A stretch of 55,199 nt of DNA from Candidatus Sumerlaeota bacterium (GTDB lineage Bacteria > Sumerlaeota > Sumerlaeia > Sumerlaeales > Sumerlaeaceae), in the NCBI GenBank assembly GCA_017161655.1, contig JADFCV010000004.1:1-55199 (forward strand), read 5' to 3'. The notes beneath the pieces were generated by a model. The model ran no database searches, was not told the DNA's origin, and worked only from the letters and a program-made list of their open reading frames with translations. This document shows positions 43,105 through 51,162 of this stretch, one piece after another. The number at the start of each line of letters is the position of its first letter. Position 1 is the stretch's first letter. The translations under genes were made by a program, and so were the position numbers.

Positions 43105-44298
43105 ATGATCAGCGTCTCCAAACTCCTTTGCGATTCGGCATCCTTCGGCGACTCGCTTCGCTACGCCAACCACGCTTCTCAAGCGACGGCCGGCACAACC
43201 TCCGAACGCGGCCCGGTTGTCGTGTGGAACTGCACTCGCTCATGCAATTTGCGTTGCTTGCATTGTTACTACTCGGCAGAGGCCGCTCCATCCCCTCACG
43301 AGCTCACCACAGAGGAAGCGCGGCGATTCATCGATGACCTTGCCTCCTTCCGTGTGCCAGTCCTGCTTATTTCTGGTGGCGAGCCGCTTGTCCGACGCGA
43401 TCTTCTGGACCTCGCCGCTTATGCTTCGGACAAAGGCATTCGTGTCACACTTTCGACAAACGGGACCCTTCTGACACGAGACATCGTCAAGCGTCTAAAG
43501 CAAATCGGTGTGGGATACGTTGGAATCAGTTTCGATGGCGTTGGCTCTGTCCACGATTATTTTCGAGCACGCGACGGCGCCTTCGCTGCGTCACTCACAG
43601 GTGTGCGTCTCTGTCTCGAGGAAGGTCAGAAGGTTGGCGTTCGCTTTACCATGAATCGCTTCAATCGCGACGAGCTTCCGCGCATTTTCGATTTTATCGA
43701 AGCGGAAGGGATACCTCGTGCGTGTTTCTATCATCTTGTCTACAGTGGCAGGGGAGCGGAGCTACGAGAGCAGGACCTTACGCACGAAGAGACCCGTCGT
43801 GCTATGGACTTGATCATCGAGCGCACGGAGGCCATGGCTGCCGCGGGCACCCCGCGCGAGATTCTGACCGTGGATAATCATGCCGACGGGGTTTATATTT
43901 ACCTCACTCTTGTACGGCGCGGTTCTCCTCGAGCCGAAGCCGTTCGCAAACTTCTCGAAATGAACGGCGGAAATCGCAGTGGCGTTGCCATTGCAGCCGT
44001 GGATCACGAGGGCAATGTTCACCCGGATCAGTTCTCTATGAACCAAACTCTCGGCAACGTGCGGGAGGTTCCCTTTAGTGAGATCTGGGGTAAAGGTGAG
44101 CATCCGCTGCTCGCTGCTTTGCGTCGCCGAAAAGAATTTCTCAAAGGGCGCTGCGCAGCTTGCAAATGGCTTGCCCTGTGCAACGGAAATTTCCGCGCTC
44201 GCGCCGAGGCCGTTTTCGGCGATTATTGGGCGCCTGACCCCGCGTGTTATCTGACCGATGAGGAGATTGGCGTAACAGCAAACGCGCATCCTGAGTAA
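43105..44298 (+). CDS. Radical SAM/SPASM protein of the NirJ/AhbC family (heme-pathway type)
   Basis: A 397-residue protein. The cluster-binding motif is C47-x3-C51-x2-C54 (CNLRCLHC). The sequence SISFDGVGSVHDYFRA-like region, FYHLVYSGRGAEL, LTVDNHADGVYIY and the C-terminal CAACKWLALCNGNFRARAEAVFG with DPACYLTDEEI closely match AhbC, the enzyme that removes acetate groups from 12,18-didecarboxysiroheme in the alternative heme pathway, and its relative NirJ. The C-terminal cysteines likely bind an auxiliary iron-sulfur cluster. No other ahb or nir gene is nearby. ATG at 43105 has a weak ribosome binding site. Confidence 0.85.
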   Translation: MISVSKLLCDSASFGDSLRYANHASQATAGTTSERGPVVVWNCTRSCNLRCLHCYYSAEAAPSPHELTTEEARRFIDDLASFRVPVLLISGGEPLVRRDLLDLAAYASDKGIRVTLSTNGTLLTRDIVKRLKQIGVGYVGISFDGVGSVHDYFRARDGAFAASLTGVRLCLEEGQKVGVRFTMNRFNRDELPRIFDFIEAEGIPRACFYHLVYSGRGAELREQDLTHEETRRAMDLIIERTEAMAAAGTPREILTVDNHADGVYIYLTLVRRGSPRAEAVRKLLEMNGGNRSGVAIAAVDHEGNVHPDQFSMNQTLGNVREVPFSEIWGKGEHPLLAALRRRKEFLKGRCAACKWLALCNGNFRARAEAVFGDYWAPDPACYLTDEEIGVTANAHPE

Positions 44299-44435
44299 GC
44301 CATTGCTGGGTCAAATCCCGCTTGTGCCCATCACAGAGAAACTTGGGACGGGCGACGAGTGGAGTCTGCGCGGTTGCGAAAAACTTGCGCACTCACCATT
44401 CACGTTGCTGACTGCCTGTTATCGTCGTTCGGGAA

Positions 44436-45410
44436 TCATGACCCGCCCGTACCGAGGTCCTTTTTCATGATCGCAAAACGTCGTGTCAGCGTGAACCCTA
44501 GTCTCCCGTAGACGCCCTTCAGTGCTCTTTCACCCGTCCATAGAACCCATGCACTATGATAACCGTTGAGCCGCATTTGGTAGAGTGTGCGGGCCAGCAG
44601 CACGGAGCCGATGCCCCGTCCTTGATAGGCGTCTGACACACCAAAAGGTCCGAAGTGTTCTCGCTCATTCTGGCAAAATCCGATGATCTTCCCCTGATCG
44701 ATTGCTAACCAGATAGCGTCGGCCGGGAAACGGCCATACGTCATCTCAATAAGATTTCGGCGGGCATCTTCGACCCAGGGACCTGGCATATACTGGCGCT
44801 GAAACTCGATGTAGTCCACAAGATCATCGGGCTGGTAATGGCGAATGATGATTCCTTGCTCTGCAAGCTCGCGTTCTTTCGCGATCACCTCGGGCGGAAT
44901 TTCAAATTTCGAAATGAGCGCATCGGCCGCGATGCCCTCCGAGTACTCCGCGACCCCACGTTTTTGTAAGAACGCCACTCCGTCCGCATAGCGGTCCTTA
45001 TCCACTCCTGGAACAAAGTAATTCGGAGTGTACGGGGCTATGCAGATGATCCTTCGGTTGCGTTTACGAAAGAATCCCTCTGCTGCCTCCAGGAGGGCGC
45101 TGCCAATACCTCGGCGGCGATAGTCAGGGTGGACACCAAAGACCGTGATGAACCCAGTGTCTTCACGATGCCCCACTTTTTCGATTGGCTTAACAAGCAC
45201 GAAACAGGTGATGAAGCCCACAATCTCGCCGTCAGCTTCCGCGACGATAAGGCTATCGCGCTCATAATTCTGATCCAGCAAAACCTTGCGCTCAAAAATC
45301 TCGCGCGTCACTCCGTCGAGTGGTAGCGCCGCTTCCCAGCATTGGAGTAGTGAAATCGTATCTCGTCCTTCGAACTGTCTTATGGTAACTCCGTCAGGCC
45401 GGCCAGCCAT
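44436..45410 (-). CDS. Protein with two GNAT acetyltransferase domains
   Basis: A 324-residue cytoplasmic protein with two tandem GNAT domains. The acetyl-CoA pyrophosphate loop is clear in each: DYRRRGIGSALL in the first and YQGRGIGSVLL in the second. Double-GNAT proteins include mycothiol synthase and aminoglycoside-type acetylases, but the acceptor cannot be predicted. I start it at ATG 45410, which has AAGGGG about seven bases upstream; an upstream GTG would add 22 residues. It is divergent from rpsL. Confidence 0.85.
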   Translation of the reverse strand: MAGRPDGVTIRQFEGRDTISLLQCWEAALPLDGVTREIFERKVLLDQNYERDSLIVAEADGEIVGFITCFVLVKPIEKVGHREDTGFITVFGVHPDYRRRGIGSALLEAAEGFFRKRNRRIICIAPYTPNYFVPGVDKDRYADGVAFLQKRGVAEYSEGIAADALISKFEIPPEVIAKERELAEQGIIIRHYQPDDLVDYIEFQRQYMPGPWVEDARRNLIEMTYGRFPADAIWLAIDQGKIIGFCQNEREHFGPFGVSDAYQGRGIGSVLLARTLYQMRLNGYHSAWVLWTGERALKGVYGRLGFTLTRRFAIMKKDLGTGGS

Positions 45411-45702
45411 CCCTGATCCCCTTTCCATAATCTTGCTAAGTGCGACGCAGCGGCGTTGCCCAAAGAGGCAGAGCACTGCGTTCTCTCTTTCCCCCCGCTT
45501 GCATGCATGCCGGCGATGCGCAACGAAAAAAGCATCTTAAAAACGCGATAAAGGCGAAACAGCTTCCCTGCCAATTCCTTGAATAAATCCCCTTGCACAT
45601 GGTTTTTCGGCCGCGGAAGTTTTGTGGCTCGGTTGCATGTGTCGTTCTTTCTTAAGGCAGAAGCGCCGAGACAGACGATCTCTATTTTTTTGAGGACAGA
45701 GA

Positions 45703-46077
45703 ATGCCGACGATCAACCAACTAGTTCGCAAAGGCCGCAAGCGTGTGAAAAAGAAAACGAGCTCTCCTGCTCTGCAAGAGTGCCCGTTTAAGCGCGGTGT
45801 ATGCACCCGAGTCTACACCACGACGCCCAAAAAGCCCAATTCGGCTCTGCGTAAGGTGGCGCGCGTGCGCCTGACGAACGGCATGGAAGTCACGGCCTAT
45901 ATTCCTGGCGAAGGGCATAATCTTCAGGAACACTCGATCGTGCTCATCCGCGGAGGCCGCGTGAAAGACCTCCCAGGCATTCGCTACCACATCGTGCGCG
46001 GCGTTCTTGATTGTCAGGGCGTGGCGAACCGAAAGAAAAGCCGCTCGAAGTACGGCACAAAGCGCCCGAAGAGCTAG
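45703..46077 (+). CDS. rpsL: 30S ribosomal protein S12
   Basis: A 124-residue core ribosomal protein of the decoding centre. Nearly every residue matches the bacterial family, including [18 protein letters not shown] and the [11 protein letters not shown] loop. The Lys in TTPKKPNSA is the streptomycin-sensitive form. GAGG lies eight bases before the ATG. In most bacteria rpsL is followed by rpsG, fusA and tuf; here hslV follows, which is unusual. A 290-base leader region separates it from the GNAT gene. Confidence 0.99.
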   Translation: MPTINQLVRKGRKRVKKKTSSPALQECPFKRGVCTRVYTTTPKKPNSALRKVARVRLTNGMEVTAYIPGEGHNLQEHSIVLIRGGRVKDLPGIRYHIVRGVLDCQGVANRKKSRSKYGTKRPKS

Positions 46078-46106
46078 GCTATTTCGCGATTTTTTCAACC
46101 ATATCT

Positions 46107-46150
46107 GAGCACGACGCAGCGAGTGAGAAAACACGTGTTGCGTCGTGCTC
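46107..46150 (+). terminator. Long hairpin between rpsL and hslV
   Basis: A perfect 12-bp inverted repeat (arms 46107-46118 and 46139-46150), extendable to 13 with the flanking T-A, with a 20-base loop. It lies 30 bases past the rpsL stop. Only a four-base T-run follows, so it is a weak intrinsic terminator at best; it could be an attenuator or a processing site that separates rpsL from hslV. Confidence 0.5.
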
Positions 46151-46218
46151 ATTGCTTTTGGGTTCAATGAACACGGCAAGGCAACGATATCGCTCTTGTG
46201 CGAGAAAGGACGCATGCC

Positions 46219-46767
46219 ATGAGTGAGAGTAACCCCGTTTTTCATGCGACCACGATCCTTGCGGTCCGACGCAATGGCCAGACGGCCGTGGCAGGCGACG
46301 GACAGGTCACACTGGGTGCCACAGTGATGAAAGCCGGTGCGCGAAAAGTACGCCGCATTTACGACGGCAAAGTGATTTGTGGTTTTGCGGGTGCAGCGGC
46401 GGATGCCTTTGCTCTTTTCGATCGTTTGGAAGCACGCGTCCAGGAGTACCACGGCAATCTTGTGCGTGCAGCGGTGGAACTGACAAAAGATTGGCGGACG
46501 GACAAGTACCTACGCCGGTTGGAAGCCATGCTTGTGGCGGCGGATGCCGAGCACCTTTTACTGCTGAGCGGCACCGGGGAAATCATCGAGCCCGACGACG
46601 ATCTTGTGGCGATTGGTTCCGGCGGTCCTTACGCCTTAGCCGCAGCGCGCGCCCTCGTCGCGCACACGCAAATGAGTGCTGAAGAAATCGCCCGCGAAGG
46701 GTTGCGCATTGCTGCCGGACTTTGCATCTACACAAACGATCAGATCGTGGTCGAAACACTGCCCTAG
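46219..46767 (+). CDS. hslV: ATP-dependent protease proteolytic subunit HslV
   Basis: A 182-residue Ntn-hydrolase. A short propeptide ends at HA and leaves Thr as the mature N-terminus ([10 protein letters not shown]), the catalytic nucleophile. [18 protein letters not shown] and [16 protein letters not shown] match the family. HslV forms a double hexamer capped by the HslU ATPase. hslU normally follows but is absent: the next gene is on the opposite strand. ATG at 46219 is supported by AAAGGA about ten bases upstream. Confidence 0.96.
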   Translation: MSESNPVFHATTILAVRRNGQTAVAGDGQVTLGATVMKAGARKVRRIYDGKVICGFAGAAADAFALFDRLEARVQEYHGNLVRAAVELTKDWRTDKYLRRLEAMLVAADAEHLLLLSGTGEIIEPDDDLVAIGSGGPYALAAARALVAHTQMSAEEIAREGLRIAAGLCIYTNDQIVVETLP

Positions 46768-46798
46768 GCGCGATCCGGAGCGTCTCATCGCGGTTCTG

Positions 46799-47899
46799 TC
46801 ACAAGTGTTCCGACGCGGTGACATCGATGAGGACCTTTGCTTCTCGTGTGGCTGCTTCAATGGCATCCGCGGTCTTCGACAATGGAAAGCGAGCTGTGAT
46901 CCAATCCGAAGAGGGCAGCCCGTGCTCCTCCATGAACTGAATGGCTTTGTCGAAAGGGCCACACCGCGAGCCCTGGAGTCGGATCTCATCCACTGTAAGC
47001 ATCGTCGTATCCAAGGATTGCAGCGGGACACCAGGTGTCGACTTGAGGGCAATTGTCCCTTGCGGACGCACGAGCTTGGCAGCAAGCGCCAACTTTTGCG
47101 AATTTCCTGTCGCCTCAACTACGATGTCAGCACCAAGTCCTTTTGTCCATTGGCTCACCAACATGACCAGCTCGTCGTCCGAGCGTGCATTGACGATTTT
47201 CCCACGCGACAAATTCCGCGTTCCTTCGCCATCGAAACACACGCCTCGTTTGAGAAACCCTTTGATTGGCCCTAACGACGCCGCACGCCGAGCCACAGCA
47301 ATGACCTGAAGTCCATACTTGGCCGCCACCAGTGTAACAAGTTTCCCTAGGCGCCCAGCACCGAGAACAACAATCCATTCGCCCTTCGTCACTGGCGTCA
47401 GCTCAAAAGTACGGATGGCTGCAGCCAGTGGTTCCACGAAGATAGCTGCGTCCAGCGGTATGCAAGCCGGGAGAAGATGAACAGTGCCGACCGGCACGCG
47501 AACATAGCGTGCAAATGCGCCGTCCTGACTGACGATCCCTATAACCGACCGACGTTGACAATGATTGACGAGCCCGCGGCGACAGGCCTCACACAAGGTC
47601 CGAACACGCTTTGCTACACACGTGTGATTGATTTCAGCCACCACGGCTTTTCCGAGGTAGGAACGCGCTTCGCGACTTCTGCCCGCATCAATCACGCGAC
47701 CGCTGAATTCATGGCCAAGCACCAACGGAAGCGGGACATGATAATCTCCCCGAAAAATCGCAACGTCTGTCCCGCAAACACCAGCACACGCCACTTCGAT
47801 GAGAACCTCGTGGGGAGATAGCTTTTTTTCAAGATAACGCTCCTCAAGCTCGATCCGCTTTGGCTCCACAAGGACAGCTGCTGGGTAGCTTGTTGCCAT
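46799..47899 (-). CDS. Zinc-dependent medium-chain dehydrogenase (MDR family)
   Basis: A 366-residue oxidoreductase. Catalytic zinc ligands are Cys42 (in CGTD) and the GHE pair near 62-64; the dinucleotide-binding motif GAGRLG follows. The four structural-zinc cysteines are at 94, 103, 106 and 114, spaced C-8-C-2-C-7-C, whereas the common pattern is C-2-C-2-C-7-C, so about six residues are inserted in that lobe. Substrate is probably a secondary alcohol or sugar derivative, not predictable. It converges with hslV, leaving 31 bases. Confidence 0.88.
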   Translation of the reverse strand: MATSYPAAVLVEPKRIELEERYLEKKLSPHEVLIEVACAGVCGTDVAIFRGDYHVPLPLVLGHEFSGRVIDAGRSREARSYLGKAVVAEINHTCVAKRVRTLCEACRRGLVNHCQRRSVIGIVSQDGAFARYVRVPVGTVHLLPACIPLDAAIFVEPLAAAIRTFELTPVTKGEWIVVLGAGRLGKLVTLVAAKYGLQVIAVARRAASLGPIKGFLKRGVCFDGEGTRNLSRGKIVNARSDDELVMLVSQWTKGLGADIVVEATGNSQKLALAAKLVRPQGTIALKSTPGVPLQSLDTTMLTVDEIRLQGSRCGPFDKAIQFMEEHGLPSSDWITARFPLSKTADAIEAATREAKVLIDVTASEHL

Positions 47900-48284
47900 C
47901 GCGCCTCCTTTGCCGTGTTGGCTAACCGGAGATGAGATTTATTTCCACGAGACATCCGTTTTCTCACGGCTGATCAGAGGCAGAGTCAAAAGAGTTCCGA
48001 AATGTCCAGCTCAGGACCTGCACAAAGTTACCTGCACAAAAAGAAAGAGTACTATTGTTGTCTTTTTATCTTGCATCGGCCGCAGCCGCTTGTTAGTAAG
48101 GCGCAAGAAATATGACCCACTGTGTTTTTCATATCGGGCAACTTGCAGATCAAAACCCTTGTCAAGCGGGTGCGATTTCTGCGAATAATACTCAGAGAGT
48201 TGAACACTACCTGTGGAACGAAATTTGAACACCGCAAATTCGAATACCGCACAAACACCTTTTAATGGATCTGGAGTATCCCTT
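47900..48284. other. Intergenic region with direct repeats before the B12 radical SAM gene
   Basis: About 385 bases between divergent genes, AT-richer than the surroundings. An 11-base direct repeat ACCTGCACAAA occurs at 48016-48026 and 48030-48040 (14-base period). A possible promoter is TTGTCA (48159-48164) and AATAAT (48184-48189) with a long 19-base spacer. Nearer the gene, GAACACCGCAAA and a variant repeat are seen. No gene is convincing. Confidence 0.45.
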
Positions 48285-50216
48285 ATGAAGTCCCACCGGC
48301 GCTTTCAGCGCATCGTTTTCATCGAACCAAAATCCACGCACATCCACGTTTATAGCACCGTACATATTCCGCGAATGGGAAGCATTCTGCTAGGCACGAT
48401 TCTGCAAGAGCAGGGTTACGACGTGACCGTGATTGTGGAGGACATGCTGCGAAAACACGTCACGGAGGAGATGGTTTGGCAGAAAATCCGCGAAGCCGAT
48501 CTGCTTTGCATCTCCTCTATCACTTCAACAGCAAACAGGTGCTACATGTGGGGTGACCGTGCTCGGGCAGCCGGTATCCCTGTGATTATTGGAGGTACAC
48601 ACGTCACTTATTTCCCTGATGAAGCCATGGAGCACGCCGATTGGGTCATGCGCGGCGAAGCGGATGAGACCTTTCCACTCTTTATGGAAGTTCTGGAAAG
48701 CCGCGGAGATTTTTCGAAAGTTCCTGGACTTACCTGGCGTGGTGGCGGTGAGGTTCGCCACAATCCCGACGCACCCCTTCCCTCGTCAAAAGTGCTCGAA
48801 GCGAATCCTTTCCCCAATTTCGATCTCATTTGGGAAGCCAATCTTCACGGAAATGTCGCAAGTTTTGCTGTGGCTCGCGGTTGTCCCTTCAATTGCTCGT
48901 TCTGCTCTGTAACGAAATTCAACGGAGCAGCGGTGCGCACGGTGAGCGCGCAGCGAACGCTGGACATGATTGAAGATCACTGGAAGCGCTATCACCCGCG
49001 TTACATCTTCTTTGCCGAGGACATCTTCAACCAGATGAAGAGCCGCGCGAAGGAAATCATGCGGGGGCTTATTGAGCGCAAGATTCGGCCAATGATCGGC
49101 TTTGGCGCGCAAATGCGCCATGAAGTCGTTCATGATAAAGAGTTCCTTCAGCTCATGCGGGAAGCTGGCTTTGATCGCGCCATGGTGGGCTTTGAGTCCA
49201 TCAATCAGGCGAGTCTCGATCTGTGCGGTAAGCGCGAGACCGTGGAACAGGTGGAATTTGCCATCAAAGAGTTCCACCGCTATGGGATTAAAGTTCATGG
49301 CATGTTCGTGATCGGCTTCGATACCGATACCCCGCAAACCTATAAAGACACGCTAGAATTCGTGAAGAAGGTTGATCTCGATTCCTTCCAACTCATGCTC
49401 CTGACTCCGCTTCCGGGCACACGCGACTGGCACAATGACGGATTCGGGGACGGACGCCGACCGTTGCTCACTCGTGATTGGAGCAAGTTCGATGGCCATC
49501 ACATGGTTCAAGTGCCAAAGCTCATGACAGCATACGAGGCCAACTGGCTTGCTCTCGATACTATGCGCAAATTCTACTCACTTCCACGAGCATTTGCCCG
49601 ACTTCTGCGCGGCGACTGGGTTGAGTTCCTCATGAGGGTCGAAGGACACTTCCTCATCAGAAAGTGGTATCATACTCCTGAGAACCGGCAGTGGCTTGAG
49701 CATCTCCGCCGTCAGCTTGAAGAGCCAAAAGAAGAGCTTGCCACGAAATTGAAAAAACTCCAGCGACGAATCGTCGTTGCCCACACGGAAGCGAGCCTTG
49801 CCTTCCAGGAGACGTTAGAGCGGTTTTTTGCCGAGCTTGGGGTGAAGGTTGAGCATTCTCGAGCAGGATTAGGGGAACTTGTCGCGTCGAGTCAGGGCAA
49901 ACTTGCTGGGCTCCGTGAGCGTATCACAGAGTACCTCATGGATAAGGGGCTCCTCAAGCGCGACAAAGTTGACTTTGTGGTGGTCCCCATGGACCTGGGT
50001 AGCGCGACTAAGATTGAGCCACTCGAGATTGATGCGGAAGCCCCCCCTGTCATTCGCCTCAACATCAACGAACAGGCAAAAGTTTTAGCCGAGCAGTGCG
50101 TTCAGCTAGCACTTGCCTACACGGACGACATTGTTGCGGCGGCAGAAGCGTTTCGGCGCATTATGCTCGAACAAATGCCTCAGCTTCAGCCGGCTATGGC
50201 TGTGGCAAAACGCTAG
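48285..50216 (+). CDS. B12-binding-type radical SAM protein with unassigned C-terminal region
   Basis: A 643-residue protein. An N-terminal Rossmann-like domain (about 8-150) of the cobalamin-binding type carries GSILLGTILQEQGYDV and IIGGTHVTYFPDEAM; it lacks the DxHxxG base-off histidine, as many family members do. The radical SAM domain has C200-x3-C204-x2-C207 (CPFNCSFC) and GFDRAMVGFESI. Residues about 460-643 form a long charged, largely helical region (LEHLRRQLEEPKEELATKLK, quoted in part) ending in a short alpha/beta part that I cannot name. Such enzymes methylate or rearrange lipids, peptides or sugars; no substrate can be chosen. ATG at 48285 with GGAG eight bases upstream. Confidence 0.85.
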   Translation: MKSHRRFQRIVFIEPKSTHIHVYSTVHIPRMGSILLGTILQEQGYDVTVIVEDMLRKHVTEEMVWQKIREADLLCISSITSTANRCYMWGDRARAAGIPVIIGGTHVTYFPDEAMEHADWVMRGEADETFPLFMEVLESRGDFSKVPGLTWRGGGEVRHNPDAPLPSSKVLEANPFPNFDLIWEANLHGNVASFAVARGCPFNCSFCSVTKFNGAAVRTVSAQRTLDMIEDHWKRYHPRYIFFAEDIFNQMKSRAKEIMRGLIERKIRPMIGFGAQMRHEVVHDKEFLQLMREAGFDRAMVGFESINQASLDLCGKRETVEQVEFAIKEFHRYGIKVHGMFVIGFDTDTPQTYKDTLEFVKKVDLDSFQLMLLTPLPGTRDWHNDGFGDGRRPLLTRDWSKFDGHHMVQVPKLMTAYEANWLALDTMRKFYSLPRAFARLLRGDWVEFLMRVEGHFLIRKWYHTPENRQWLEHLRRQLEEPKEELATKLKKLQRRIVVAHTEASLAFQETLERFFAELGVKVEHSRAGLGELVASSQGKLAGLRERITEYLMDKGLLKRDKVDFVVVPMDLGSATKIEPLEIDAEAPPVIRLNINEQAKVLAEQCVQLALAYTDDIVAAAEAFRRIMLEQMPQLQPAMAVAKR

Positions 50217-50263
50217 ATGATTTCTGGCGTGGGCGAATGTCGGAAAAGAAAAACTGAGTCAGT

Positions 50264-50296
50264 GGCGAGTTATGGCGCTCTGAGCCATAACTCGCC
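50264..50296. terminator. Hairpin between convergent genes
   Basis: A perfect 13-bp inverted repeat (arms 50264-50276 and 50284-50296, 7-base loop), immediately preceded by the palindrome ACTGAGTCAGT (50253-50263). On the minus strand a T-rich run follows after ten bases, so it most likely ends the phosphoesterase transcript; AAAA follows on the plus strand. It may also act on the plus transcript. Confidence 0.55.
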
Positions 50297-50412
50297 AAAA
50301 GCTTAGCTGTAGTTAACTCGATACCACAGAGACCCCGAACGAACACCCCTTTACGACCAGCGCACGAGCCCTCGCCAGCAAGCCTGCATGTCGAAAAAAC
50401 GAAGAACGTATC

Positions 50413-51162
50413 TTACATGCCGTAATTCAGGCGCTCAGCCAACTCGGGCGGAAGTCCCGCCTCAAAGATCGCTTGCTGGGCCCGAGCAAGGTCGTATTCC
50501 ACACGTCGGATCTCTATCTGGTGCTTCTCGCGATCATACACGGCAAAACACGCCTCCGGATTTCGATCCCGAGGTTGCCCCACACTGCCCACGTTGACAA
50601 GATAGCGACAATCCGGCTTTAGCTCGACAACCGGAGAGGTGGGGCATGCCAGATTGCCATCATGATTCTCCACGACAAAGGGCGTGTGCGAGTGGCCAAT
50701 GAAGCAAACCCTTTGTCCAAAAGAGCGAAAACTTTGCCGCGCATCACCCAGTGTGATAACGTAATTCCAAGCCTCCGGGGCCCGTGGCGAGGCATGCACG
50801 AAGAGCATGTCAGCCACCTCCAACGAGAGGGGCAGATTGCGCAAGAACTCTTCATTTTCGGGTTTGAGGACTTTGCGGGTCCACTGGATGGAGCGTTTCG
50901 CGATCTCGTTGAAATAGGTGATATCGATTAGCGAGAGCGCTGCGTAATCGTGATTTCCAGCAATCGTGGGGATGTTGCGGCTGCGGATGAGTTCCACACA
51001 TTCGTTTGGGTTTGCCCCGTAACCAACAATGTCACCGCAACACACCACAAAGTCCACATTTGATGCATCAATCTCCTCCAGCACTTTTTCAAGAGCCGGA
51101 AGATTCCCGTGGATATCAGAAAATATGGCTACTCGCCGAGGGTCGAGTCCCTCAATATGCAT
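50413..51162 (-). CDS. Metallophosphoesterase (YfcE-like)
   Basis: A 249-residue dinuclear-metal phosphoesterase. All family motifs are present in order: DIHGN near the start, GD in CCGDIVGYG, GNHDYAA, the His in FVHASP, and GHSHTPF. Relatives hydrolyse phosphodiesters or nucleotide phosphates in the cytoplasm; exact substrate unknown. Its start overlaps the end of the double-FHA gene by 11 bases, so the two are translationally coupled in one minus-strand operon. Confidence 0.93.
   Translation of the reverse strand: MHIEGLDPRRVAIFSDIHGNLPALEKVLEEIDASNVDFVVCCGDIVGYGANPNECVELIRSRNIPTIAGNHDYAALSLIDITYFNEIAKRSIQWTRKVLKPENEEFLRNLPLSLEVADMLFVHASPRAPEAWNYVITLGDARQSFRSFGQRVCFIGHSHTPFVVENHDGNLACPTSPVVELKPDCRYLVNVGSVGQPRDRNPEACFAVYDREKHQIEIRRVEYDLARAQQAIFEAGLPPELAERLNYGM

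Noticed and set aside
42930..43337. A 135-codon frame upstream of and overlapping the AhbC-like gene
   Set aside because: The overlap with a strongly conserved gene in another frame and the random-looking composition argue against it.
47910..48188. A 92-codon frame in the gap before the B12 radical SAM gene
   Set aside because: Irregular composition, no ribosome binding site and no domain; the region looks regulatory.
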